From NCBI RefSeq assembly GCF_020523925.1, contig NZ_JAJAPW010000009.1, positions 1 to 64,000 on the forward strand: a DNA stretch of 64,000 nucleotides, given 5' to 3'. Origin of the DNA: Neotamlana laminarinivorans. GTDB taxonomy: Bacteria > Bacteroidota > Bacteroidia > Flavobacteriales > Flavobacteriaceae. The notes under the pieces were generated by a model. That model was not told where the DNA came from. It did not search any database and saw only the letters and a program-made list of their open reading frames with translations. Below, in pieces: positions 15,923 through 24,363 of the stretch. The number at the start of each line of letters is the position of its first letter. Position 1 is the first letter of the stretch. Made by a program: the position numbers and the translations under genes.

Positions 15923-16675
15923 TTAAATTCCTAAACCTTGTCCACCTCCAACTTGAATAGTTTCAGCTGTTAAGAAGGCTGCGTTATCGCTTACTAAGAA
16001 AGACACTACAGAGGCTACGTCTTCTGGTTGCCCTAATCGTCCTAATAAAATGTTATTTTTCCATGAAGCAAAAACTTCAGGCTTAGTTGACTTAATTTGT
16101 TTGTGGAAATCTGTATCAATAGTTCCTGGAGATACAGCATTTACACGAATACCATATTCTGCCAAATCTTTAGCTAACGCACGCGTTATAGCGTGTACAG
16201 CTGCTTTAGATGTTCCGTAAACTCCAGCTCCTGGTCCACCTGCATTCCATCCTGCGATAGAAGTATAGTTTATAATAGATGGGTTTTCTCCTTTTTTTAA
16301 GTAAGGAATTGCAGCTCTAGATGCAAAGAATGTTGAGTCTAAGTTTAAAGCCATAACGAATCTGTAAAATTCTGTTGTCATGTCTTCAAATCTTGAACGA
16401 CCACCAAGACCACCTGCATTGTTAACTAAAGCGTCTATTTTACCATATTTTTCACCAATTTTTTGAATGTTTGTTGTTACTGCCTCTTCGTTTGTAACAT
16501 CAAACCCATAATATTCTGCAGTTATACCTTCTGCTTCTAATTGTTTTACGCGTTCTGCACCAGCTTCGTCTTCAATACCATTTAATATTACAGTATATCC
16601 ATCTTGACCTAAACGTTTTGCTACTTCAAATCCAATTCCACCAGTTGCTCCTGTGATTACAGCTACTTTACTCAT
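15923..16675 (-). CDS. SDR-family oxidoreductase, probable DEH reductase
   Basis: A 250-aa short-chain dehydrogenase with the cofactor motif TGATGGIG (residues about 8-15), the NNAGG motif, catalytic Ser in NYTSIAGW, and YGTSK (Tyr-xxx-Lys). In alginate loci this position encodes the enzyme that reduces 4-deoxy-L-erythro-5-hexoseulose uronate (DEH) to KDG with NAD(P)H, and the neighbours (KDG kinase, KDPG aldolase) make that the best reading. Generic names such as glucose 1-dehydrogenase or 3-oxoacyl reductase cannot be excluded from motif alone. Cofactor preference cannot be judged safely. Confidence 0.85.
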   Translation of the reverse strand: MSKVAVITGATGGIGFEVAKRLGQDGYTVILNGIEDEAGAERVKQLEAEGITAEYYGFDVTNEEAVTTNIQKIGEKYGKIDALVNNAGGLGGRSRFEDMTTEFYRFVMALNLDSTFFASRAAIPYLKKGENPSIINYTSIAGWNAGGPGAGVYGTSKAAVHAITRALAKDLAEYGIRVNAVSPGTIDTDFHKQIKSTKPEVFASWKNNILLGRLGQPEDVASVVSFLVSDNAAFLTAETIQVGGGQGLGI

Positions 16676-16728
16676 AACTTTGTTTAATTTTAGTTTTATA
16701 TTAATTAATGAATTTTGTTAAATTTTGA

Positions 16729-18306
16729 TTATTCTACTGATTTAATTTTTCTTGCAAAGAAATATATTGCTCCTACACCAAGTGGTACAAATACTGCAAT
16801 GGCTATAAAAACAGGTGTGTATGAAATTTTCTCTACTACTATTGGCACTAAAAAGTTCATTACTATAACTGAGAAAACTCCAATCATACCTCCTAAACCT
16901 GCTAGTGAACCAACAGATTTACCACTAAAGAAATCACTTGGTAATGTTTGTACATTACTAATAGCAAACTGAAAACCAAACAATACAAAAAATACAATTA
17001 CAACAAATTTTTCGGCTGTATTACCAATTAACACTGTTGCTATAAGCCCCAGTAGCATAATTACGCCTCCAATAAGTATTGTAGTTTTTCTTCCTTTATC
17101 AATTGAGTTTGTTTTTGCAATTATTTTTCCAGAAACAAAACCACCTGCTATACTACCAACTGCAGCTCCTACATAAGGTACCCATAAAAACATTCCAACA
17201 TCCTTTACATTAAATCCGTAAACATCGAAAAGATAAATTGGCATCCAACCTACAAATAACCACCATATTGGCTCTAAAAAGAAACGCCCTACTACAACTG
17301 CCCATGACTCTTTAAATGATAATATTTCGCCTAGACTCTTACCTTTTGTATCGTCTGTGGCATTTTGGTCTGCTTCACTTTGCCCTTCAAGAATATACTT
17401 TTGTTCTTCTTCTGTAATCCAAGGGTGTTTTTTTGGTCCTGCTTTGTTAATTAATAACCAAGGAATTACCCATAATAATCCGAAAGAACCAATAACCATA
17501 AATGTTACTCTCCAGCCATAACCAACAAACAGCATAGCGATAAGTGGTGGTGCAATTACAGAACCTATTGATGCTCCTGCATTAAATAAACCTTGAGCAA
17601 TAGCTCTTTCTTTTATAGGAAACCATTCTGCATTACTTTTTACACCTCCTGGCCAGTTACCTGCCTCTGAAATACCAAGGGTACTTCTAAAAAACAACAA
17701 TCCTCCTAAACCACGGACTGTTGAATGTAAAAAAGATGATAAAGCCCATATACCAATTGACAGTACATAACCTATTCTTGTACCTACTTTATCAAATACT
17801 TTTCCAGAGAATAATTGTCCTAGGGCATAAAAAACCATAAATATGTTTAAAATTAAGGCATAATCGTTTTTTGAAAGTCCTAAATCTCTTGAAATAGAAT
17901 GTTTTTCGATATCCAAAACCTCAAACACAGCATCTTCTTTTTCTAATACTTTACTATTTTTAAAACTTTGAATTAAATTTAAAGTTGCCTCATTTGAAAC
18001 TCCAGCTTTAATGCTTTCGATAGTCTGTTTTATACTAGATGGTTTTTGTAAAGTAATTAAATTTATATGGCTTACAATACTATCTTGTTTTAAGGAAGGC
18101 TCGCGCAATTTATTATTAAAAAAGCTAACTAAACTATCGTTACTTACTTTAGAGTTTTCAATAATATCAACTAGATCAATCATTACTTCTTTTTCATCTG
18201 ATGCTCCTCCCCACATTATTGCTAAAGCACTCCTGTCTATATAATTAATAACCGTAGCTAAAAATATGAGCCCTATAATGACCCATCTCAGTTTTTTTAT
18301 TTTCAT
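16729..18306 (-). CDS. ExuT-like MFS transporter with large loop insert
   Basis: A 525-aa major facilitator of the hexuronate/anion:cation symporter type: NYIDR after helix 1 (residues 21-25), the DKVGTRIGY loop 2-3 motif, SEAGNWPGGVKSNAEWFP (helix 4-5), and about 12 helices. It most likely imports the unsaturated uronate or DEH across the inner membrane. Unusual: between helix 1 and helix 2 (DYALILNIFMVFYALGQLF, residues 148-166) there is an extra segment, roughly residues 34-136, mostly charged and helix-like (for example EVMIDLVDIIENSK, SIKQTIESIK). Family members are usually about 430 aa and have only about 20 residues there; the segment would face the periplasm. It lies in the operon between GntR and SDR. 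Confidence 0.88.
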   Translation of the reverse strand: MKIKKLRWVIIGLIFLATVINYIDRSALAIMWGGASDEKEVMIDLVDIIENSKVSNDSLVSFFNNKLREPSLKQDSIVSHINLITLQKPSSIKQTIESIKAGVSNEATLNLIQSFKNSKVLEKEDAVFEVLDIEKHSISRDLGLSKNDYALILNIFMVFYALGQLFSGKVFDKVGTRIGYVLSIGIWALSSFLHSTVRGLGGLLFFRSTLGISEAGNWPGGVKSNAEWFPIKERAIAQGLFNAGASIGSVIAPPLIAMLFVGYGWRVTFMVIGSFGLLWVIPWLLINKAGPKKHPWITEEEQKYILEGQSEADQNATDDTKGKSLGEILSFKESWAVVVGRFFLEPIWWLFVGWMPIYLFDVYGFNVKDVGMFLWVPYVGAAVGSIAGGFVSGKIIAKTNSIDKGRKTTILIGGVIMLLGLIATVLIGNTAEKFVVIVFFVLFGFQFAISNVQTLPSDFFSGKSVGSLAGLGGMIGVFSVIVMNFLVPIVVEKISYTPVFIAIAVFVPLGVGAIYFFARKIKSVE

Positions 18307-18357
18307 GATTGTATCTGTTTGTTTATATAGTTTTATTTAAATTTCCTTTATCTAAAA

Positions 18358-19062
18358 TTAACTCTTGTTATAGCAGTATTGATATAATAAGTTAAAATGA
18401 TCTTTCATTTTTTGTTTTGCCAATGTTGGATCTTGACTTTTTATGGATTGATAAATTTCGTTATGCTCTTTTATACCTAACAAAGCTTGTCCTTTATCGC
18501 AAACATGATATTTTTCAAAATCTATAATTATTTGTGGTGTTATGGTTAACATAAAGTTATTCATTGTACTATTACCAGATGCTTTTGCTATTGCCAAATG
18601 AAATAATAAATCTTCTTGCACCGCATCTTGTCCAGACATTACTTTATCTTCGTAAGCATCAAGTGCCTCTTTTATGCTCTTTAAATCCTCTTCGCTTCTT
18701 CTTAATGAAGCTAATCGAACTGTTTTTAATTCTAATAATATTCTTGTTTCTACTAAAGATTTAAAATCTTGTTCTTCTAGACCTATAATCTCATCTATCA
18801 TACCATTCATTGCTATAACACCAATATTAGCTACAAATGTTCCACTTTGTGGAATAGATTGTAAAATGCCATAAAATTCCAATTTTTGTATAGCATCGCG
18901 TACATTACTTCTGGTAACTCCAAACTTTTCAGCTAGCATTCTCTCTGAAGGAAGTTTATCTCCGGGTTCTAAATTCTTAAAGTTTATTAAACCCCTGATA
19001 TTGTCTATTATAGTGTTTTGCAAACTTGAATTTTCATTGGATGTTAAGGTCCCTGTCTTCAT
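18358..19062 (-). CDS. FadR-type GntR transcriptional regulator of the alginate locus
   Basis: A 234-aa protein with an N-terminal winged helix (residues about 14-80: IDNIRGLINFKNLEPGDKLPSERML, KFGVTRSNVRDAIQKLEFYGILQ) and an all-helical FCD effector domain (about 95-225) with the usual metal-binding His region (HLAIAKASGN, HNEIYQSI). FadR-subfamily regulators of uronate catabolism (UxuR/ExuR in enterobacteria) bind TTGGT-(T/A)(A/T)-ACCAA-type palindromes. The arrays found at the susC and PL6 promoters contain such units, so this protein is the natural candidate to bind them, with KDG or a related acid as likely effector. It is the first gene of the catabolic operon. Confidence 0.85.
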   Translation of the reverse strand: MKTGTLTSNENSSLQNTIIDNIRGLINFKNLEPGDKLPSERMLAEKFGVTRSNVRDAIQKLEFYGILQSIPQSGTFVANIGVIAMNGMIDEIIGLEEQDFKSLVETRILLELKTVRLASLRRSEEDLKSIKEALDAYEDKVMSGQDAVQEDLLFHLAIAKASGNSTMNNFMLTITPQIIIDFEKYHVCDKGQALLGIKEHNEIYQSIKSQDPTLAKQKMKDHFNLLYQYCYNKS

Positions 19063-19179
19063 ATTAATTCATGTATAATTTTATAAAATTGGCTAAATTA
19101 TACTTTCTTTCATTATTTCGTTATTTTTCCTTGCATAATTACGTGAATACAACACCTAATTAGCTAATATTTTTGGTTA

Positions 19180-19213
19180 AAGTTTTACTGGCACTTTAGT
19201 ACCAGTAAAACTT
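19180..19213. promoter_or_regulatory. Perfect 12-bp inverted repeat between susD and gntR
   Basis: AAGTTTTACTGG (19180-19191) and CCAGTAAAACTT (19202-19213) are perfectly complementary around a 10-base spacer, 84 bases after the susD stop and 118 bases before the gntR start. No T-run follows on the minus strand, so it is not a classic terminator. It may be an mRNA-stabilizing or processing hairpin, an attenuator between the SusCD and catabolic transcripts, or an operator (it contains ACTGG / CCAGT half-sites). Confidence 0.5.
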
Positions 19214-19296
19214 ATAATTATTAACAAATCTAAAAGAAAAACCAAACATCAAAAAAAACATTCTTTTAGAAATAATTCGTTAATAAAATTTTATAA

Positions 19297-20844
19297 TTAA
19301 TTAGAAATATTAGGCATTCTATTTAATTCTTCATCTGGTATAGGTGTATCATAATCTACAGATGAATTCCAATCTGGTTTCTCTCCTTCGTAACCAGAAG
19401 CACTAAACACAGCATCTCCTAACTCTCTTCTTTTAATATCATACCATCTTTTACCTTCAAAACATAGCTCTATTCTTCGCTCTTCTAAAACATCATCAAC
19501 AGTTACAGTTCCTGTTAAATCTGCAGGTACTGCACTTGGTGCTATAGTTTCTTCAACATAGCCTCCATTGGTTGAGTTGCCTCCTTGTCTTGCTCTTTCC
19601 CTAACCATATTAATATAATTTAAAGCAGAAGCATTATCTCCTATTTCAACAGCTGCTTCAGCAGCTATTAAAAGCACCTCAGCAAAACGAATCATTGAAT
19701 AATTATGACTAGTTGCTCTTTTATTAGAACGTGCGTAAGGACCAGGATAACGCGTGTACTTAGCTATATAAGGTTGGTTAGCGGCATGTTCATGTCCACT
19801 AATAGTAAAATTTGTATAATCTACAGTTACTCCTCCAATAGTAGCCTCGGTTTGGAAACTTACACGTGTTCTATAGTCACCTTCATCAAAAGAATCGTAA
19901 ACAGCCATGGTTGGCACTGCAACAGACCACCCTTGATCATCATCATCACCTCTAATTCCCGTCATAGGAGCTGTTTGGTCATATGCGTTATCTTCAGCTT
20001 CTACATTATTGTAATCGAGAGCAAAAATAGGTTCAATTGATGCATCTATTAAATTAGCATTAAATAATGTTTGGTAATCACTATCTAACCCTATACCATA
20101 GGTTCCTGCATTATTAATTACATCTGTAGCTTCATCAAAAGCCATTTGCCAATACTCTGAACCAGTATCGTTACCTGCCATAGTTAAATAAACTAGTGCT
20201 AAATAAGAACTAGCAGCAGCTTTAGACGGTCTAGATCTAGTAGTAACCGTATTTGGTAACCATGTTTTTGCGTATTCTAAATCTGCTATAATATTTTGAT
20301 AAACTTCAGCTTCTGGAGTATTGCTTACAGAAGCTGCTGCGTCTGCATCTACAACTGGAGCATCGTAATAAGGAATGTCTCCAAATAAACGAACTAAATG
20401 AAAATAATAAAATGCTCTAGCAAAATAAGCCTGTGCTGTAACTGGGTTCTTTACACTATCATCTTCGTTTACGTCATCCGCTCCTGCTATTGCAGTATTA
20501 GCTGCTGAAATACCAAGATACATTCTTATCCATGGATCGTAAACCATTTCATTATCTCCAGAAATGGTATGCATATTCATTTCAACCCTTCTTGTTTGTG
20601 TGGATTGCAGGTTTACCATATCTGAACGCAACATTAAGGCTATAGAAAGCTTTCTACCCCAGATTTCTTCATTTATAGCATGGGTTAAAGAACCATCAAC
20701 CGCTGCTTGTATATCGTCTGTGCTCTGGAAATATCCTGTAGGAGACAATAATGCCACTGGCTCCTCCTCTAAATCCGAACAACCTACAAATAATCCTAGG
20801 CTTACACCTAGAACTAACATATATATATATTTAATATTTTTCAT
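19297..20844 (-). CDS. SusD/RagB-family surface glycan-binding lipoprotein
   Basis: A 515-aa lipoprotein: signal MKNIKYIYMLVLGVSLGLFV with Cys22, then EEEPVALLSPTGYFQSTDDIQAAVDG, TPR-like helices (PVTAQAYFARAFYYFHLVRLFGDIPY) and the C-terminal SusD signature (ALNYINMVRERARQGG, LEERRIELCFEGKRWYDIKRREL). SusD partners with the SusC transporter just upstream (20 bases apart) as the lid that binds oligosaccharides at the cell surface. Alginate oligomers are the expected ligand, from the neighbouring PL6 lyase and KDG pathway genes. Confidence 0.93.
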   Translation of the reverse strand: MKNIKYIYMLVLGVSLGLFVGCSDLEEEPVALLSPTGYFQSTDDIQAAVDGSLTHAINEEIWGRKLSIALMLRSDMVNLQSTQTRRVEMNMHTISGDNEMVYDPWIRMYLGISAANTAIAGADDVNEDDSVKNPVTAQAYFARAFYYFHLVRLFGDIPYYDAPVVDADAAASVSNTPEAEVYQNIIADLEYAKTWLPNTVTTRSRPSKAAASSYLALVYLTMAGNDTGSEYWQMAFDEATDVINNAGTYGIGLDSDYQTLFNANLIDASIEPIFALDYNNVEAEDNAYDQTAPMTGIRGDDDDQGWSVAVPTMAVYDSFDEGDYRTRVSFQTEATIGGVTVDYTNFTISGHEHAANQPYIAKYTRYPGPYARSNKRATSHNYSMIRFAEVLLIAAEAAVEIGDNASALNYINMVRERARQGGNSTNGGYVEETIAPSAVPADLTGTVTVDDVLEERRIELCFEGKRWYDIKRRELGDAVFSASGYEGEKPDWNSSVDYDTPIPDEELNRMPNISN

Positions 20845-20864
20845 TTTTTTAGTTTTTATTATTC

Positions 20865-23800
20865 TTAAAACGTTAAGTTAAGGCTAAAACTAACAGATTG
20901 TACTGTTGGGTAATTACCAAAATCGAATCCTCTAACTGTGTTGCTAGACGTATTGTTATTACCAGAAGCGCCAAAGTAGTTAACTTCAGGATCTAGACCA
21001 GAATAATCAGTAATAGTTAATAAGTTTTGAGCACTTACAGATAACCTTAGCTTCTCCATACCTAATTTTTCAACAATTTCTGAAGGTAAGTTGTATCCTA
21101 AAGCAACATTTTTTAATCTAATATAACTACCATCTTCAACGAATCGTGAAGATATTTCTCTATTACTATTGTTCCCTACGCGTGGTTGATTTGTATTTGT
21201 ATTGGTAGGTGTCCATGCGTTATTAAAATAATCGTAAGTTGTATTAGCGTCACCATTATTTAACTGAACGTTGGTCATATTAAAAATATCACCACCTTGA
21301 GATCCTTGAAAGAATATGTTTAAATCGAAATTTTTATATCTGAAATTGTTAGTAATACCCCAGGTAAAATCTGGGTTAGGATTACCAATTATTCTTCTAT
21401 CATCTGTATCAAGTTCATCATTATCATTTAAATCATAAAATAATGGATCTCCTTCTACTGCTCCTGCTACAGCGGTTGTACCTTCTGGTAAAGCTCCCCC
21501 TTGATAAACTCCTGCATAATCAAAACCAAAAAACAGACCAACTTCTTCTCCTTCTCTTAAAATATAGTTATTATCTACACTAAAATAACTTGGTGCACCA
21601 TTACCAAAAAAGTCTGCACCATTAATAAGAGATACTACTGTATTTTTATTTCTTGAGAATACAACATCTGTTGTCCAGTTAAAGTTTTCGTTAGAAATGT
21701 TTCTGGTGTTTAAAGATACTTCAAAACCTTTGTTATTAATTTCACCAACGTTTGTTAGAATCTCATCATTTAAAAGTCCAAATGCCCAAGGAATACTATT
21801 ATCAAACATTAATACATCTTTTGTATCAATATTATAATAATCTAAAGACATTGAAATAGCGTTATTAAATAAACCTAAATCTAAACCAAAGTTTGCCTGA
21901 TAAGAAGACTCCCATTTTAAATTAGGGTTAGCGTTTTGGTATGGAGTTACAGCAGTAACCGTTTCTCCATTACTTGACGCATAAATACTACTTAATACAG
22001 CTAAAGATTCGTAAGCTCCGATTGAAGGGTTACCTGTAACACCATAACTTGCTCTTAATTTTAAGTTAGAAATAGCCTCAACATCTTTCAAGAAATTTTC
22101 GTTTGAAACTTTCCATCCTAACGCACCTGAAGGGAAGATTGCATACTTCTCATTTTCAGCAAAGTTAGATGCACCATCTCGTCTTACTGTTGCAGTAATT
22201 AAATATTTATCATCGTAATCGTAGTTAAATCTACCGAATTGCGATTGGATTTCAGTTTCGTTAAAGTAAACATCTCCCGCACCTCCATTAATTAATGATG
22301 TAGCCGTGTATAAGCCATAGTATGAAAAAGAATCATCTATAGTTCCTGTACCTTCACTATAAAAACCTTCATTAGTAGTTTTTTGATAAGAATAACCTGC
22401 CAATAAAGTTAAATCACCTTTTCCTATTTCTTTTTTGTAAGTTAAGTAGTTTTCACTTAAAACTGTTTTAGATCTATCTTCTGACATGATAGCTCTACCA
22501 TCAACCCCACCCGAAGTTAAAGTTAATGTACGCGGTGTATATATTCCTCTAAACTCATTTTCTGTACTTAAACCAAAAGTAGTTTTAAAGTTTAAACCTT
22601 CAAAAATCTGATAATCAGCATAAACGTTAGCTCTAAAATTATCAATTGTAGTATCATCATCTCTTTGAGTCGCTACAGCCCAAGGGTTATCAACCTCATC
22701 ACCAATTTGATCGTTTGTAGAAAATGTTCCATCATCATTATAAATACCTTTATCTGGTGCAAAACGCATAGCTAAAGATATTACATCATCTCCACCTGCT
22801 GATGCAGAACCATCAGACTGTGTTCCTACACCACTCTTTTTGCTGGTGTTACCAACTAAGTTAAGCCCTAACTTTAGTTTATCTGAAACTTGAGCATCAA
22901 TATTTGATAAAAATGATAATCTCTCATAATCAGAATTAATTACTACACCATCTTGCTTAAAATAAGTACCAGAACCATAAATATTAATTTTTTCTGATCC
23001 TCCAGCGAAAGATACTTGATGATTTTGAGTGCTTCCTGTTTTGTAAATTAAATCTTGCCAATCTGTATCATAATCACCTTGAACGTATGGCGTTGCAGTA
23101 GTACCATTTGTAATTGCAACATTTTCTCTTACTTGGTTTTGATAATCTGCAAAATCTGAAGCATTTAATAAATCTAATTGATTAGAAACTGTTTGTACTG
23201 AATATGTAGAATTAAGTTCAATATTTAATCTTCCGCTCCTACCTTTTTTTGTTGTAACAATTACAACACCATTGGAACCTCTAGAACCATAAATAGCGGT
23301 TGCAGATGCATCTTTTAATACTTGTAAGCTAGCAATATCTCCTGGCTGCGGCATAGTAGCACCTACGAAACCATCTACAACAATTAATGGATCACTACTT
23401 GCATTAATAGATGTATTTCCACGAATATTGATTTTTATAGGCGCACCTGGCTCACCTCCATTGTTAGATTGAACTACAACACCAGAAGCTCTACCTTGAA
23501 GTGCTTGAGTAGCTTCTAAAACAGGAAAGGCTGTTAACTCTTCTGTTTTTACAGCAGAAACAGACCCCGTTACATCACTCTTTTTACGAGCACCGTAACC
23601 TACTACTACTACTTCTTCTAACTCTGCTAAATCTTCTACCAATGACACGTTTATTGTAGAACTATCTCCGACAACAATTGTTTTTGTAACAAAACCAATA
23701 TAAGAGAATTGAAGTTCATCTCCTTTACTGGCTTTTATCTCATAATTTCCATCAAAATCGGTTGTGGTACCGTTTGTTGTATTTTTCAAAATCACATTAA

Positions 23801-23927
23801 CCCCTGGAATAGGAACATTGTCGGTAGCTGAAACAACAACCCCTGAAACTGTTACGCCATTCTGAGCAAATGATACAGCACTAAAAATTAGTGCCATAAA
23901 AAGAATTAGTTTAATTTTTAAATTCAT
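20865..23927 (-). CDS. SusC/RagA TonB-dependent oligosaccharide transporter
   Basis: A 1020-aa outer-membrane protein: signal peptide (residues 1-21, cleavage after SFA), carboxypeptidase-regulatory-like Ig domain (about 26-105: VTVSGVVVSATDNVPIPGVNVILKN, SFSYIGF-like end), plug domain with the SusC-specific segment VRGxxSINASSDPLIVVDGF and ATAIYGSRGSNGVVIVTTKKG, then a 22-strand barrel with the Asn/Gly-rich strands and the C-terminal aromatic VSFSLNLTF. It imports oligosaccharides using TonB energy, with the SusD behind it. The 436-bp region upstream carries a good promoter and the triple operator array. Confidence 0.95.
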   Translation of the reverse strand: MNLKIKLILFMALIFSAVSFAQNGVTVSGVVVSATDNVPIPGVNVILKNTTNGTTTDFDGNYEIKASKGDELQFSYIGFVTKTIVVGDSSTINVSLVEDLAELEEVVVVGYGARKKSDVTGSVSAVKTEELTAFPVLEATQALQGRASGVVVQSNNGGEPGAPIKINIRGNTSINASSDPLIVVDGFVGATMPQPGDIASLQVLKDASATAIYGSRGSNGVVIVTTKKGRSGRLNIELNSTYSVQTVSNQLDLLNASDFADYQNQVRENVAITNGTTATPYVQGDYDTDWQDLIYKTGSTQNHQVSFAGGSEKINIYGSGTYFKQDGVVINSDYERLSFLSNIDAQVSDKLKLGLNLVGNTSKKSGVGTQSDGSASAGGDDVISLAMRFAPDKGIYNDDGTFSTNDQIGDEVDNPWAVATQRDDDTTIDNFRANVYADYQIFEGLNFKTTFGLSTENEFRGIYTPRTLTLTSGGVDGRAIMSEDRSKTVLSENYLTYKKEIGKGDLTLLAGYSYQKTTNEGFYSEGTGTIDDSFSYYGLYTATSLINGGAGDVYFNETEIQSQFGRFNYDYDDKYLITATVRRDGASNFAENEKYAIFPSGALGWKVSNENFLKDVEAISNLKLRASYGVTGNPSIGAYESLAVLSSIYASSNGETVTAVTPYQNANPNLKWESSYQANFGLDLGLFNNAISMSLDYYNIDTKDVLMFDNSIPWAFGLLNDEILTNVGEINNKGFEVSLNTRNISNENFNWTTDVVFSRNKNTVVSLINGADFFGNGAPSYFSVDNNYILREGEEVGLFFGFDYAGVYQGGALPEGTTAVAGAVEGDPLFYDLNDNDELDTDDRRIIGNPNPDFTWGITNNFRYKNFDLNIFFQGSQGGDIFNMTNVQLNNGDANTTYDYFNNAWTPTNTNTNQPRVGNNSNREISSRFVEDGSYIRLKNVALGYNLPSEIVEKLGMEKLRLSVSAQNLLTITDYSGLDPEVNYFGASGNNNTSSNTVRGFDFGNYPTVQSVSFSLNLTF

Positions 23928-24160
23928 AATTTGTCTTTTTAGTTTAAATTATTCGCACCTACATGTGGTAATTAAGCGCTTTGTTTTTTACTTAAACCTA
24001 AACACCATAGTTATTTTTTATGCTTAGTTTATTTTATGCTGTTTAGTTCCCTGTAAATTTTGGTAATGAAAAAGGATATTTACAGGAATTCCTTTTCATA
24101 ATTTTTTTTCATGATTTTTTCTTTAAGATTAAACAATAGGTGTGTGTTATTAACAATAAA

Positions 24161-24226
24161 TTGGTTTCCCAATTTGGTTTACCAGTTTGGTTTTCCAAAT
24201 ATATGTTAAATTTTTGTTATAACAAA
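24161..24226 (-). promoter_or_regulatory. susC promoter with three-unit 13-bp operator array
   Basis: On the minus strand a -33 TTTG (24226-24223) and a -7 TATATTTG (24203-24196) are separated by 19 bases, the classic Bacteroidota promoter. Overlapping the -7 box and running into the transcript are three 13-bp units read on the plus strand as TTGGTTTCCCAAT (24161-24173), TTGGTTTACCAGT (24174-24186) and TTGGTTTTCCAAA (24187-24199). The spacing is exactly 13 with no gap. The position suggests repression. The rest of the gap from 23928 to 24363 is A/T-rich leader with nothing else supported. Confidence 0.75.
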
Positions 24227-24363
24227 GCAAAACAAAAATTTAACATATAGTTGTTTTAATGAATAGTTATCAATTAAAAAACAGAATTAAACAACTAAAA
24301 AACAAGACATTAAAACAACTGCTAAATGCATTTATTATCTTTCAAATTGTAATAACGAAAGTA

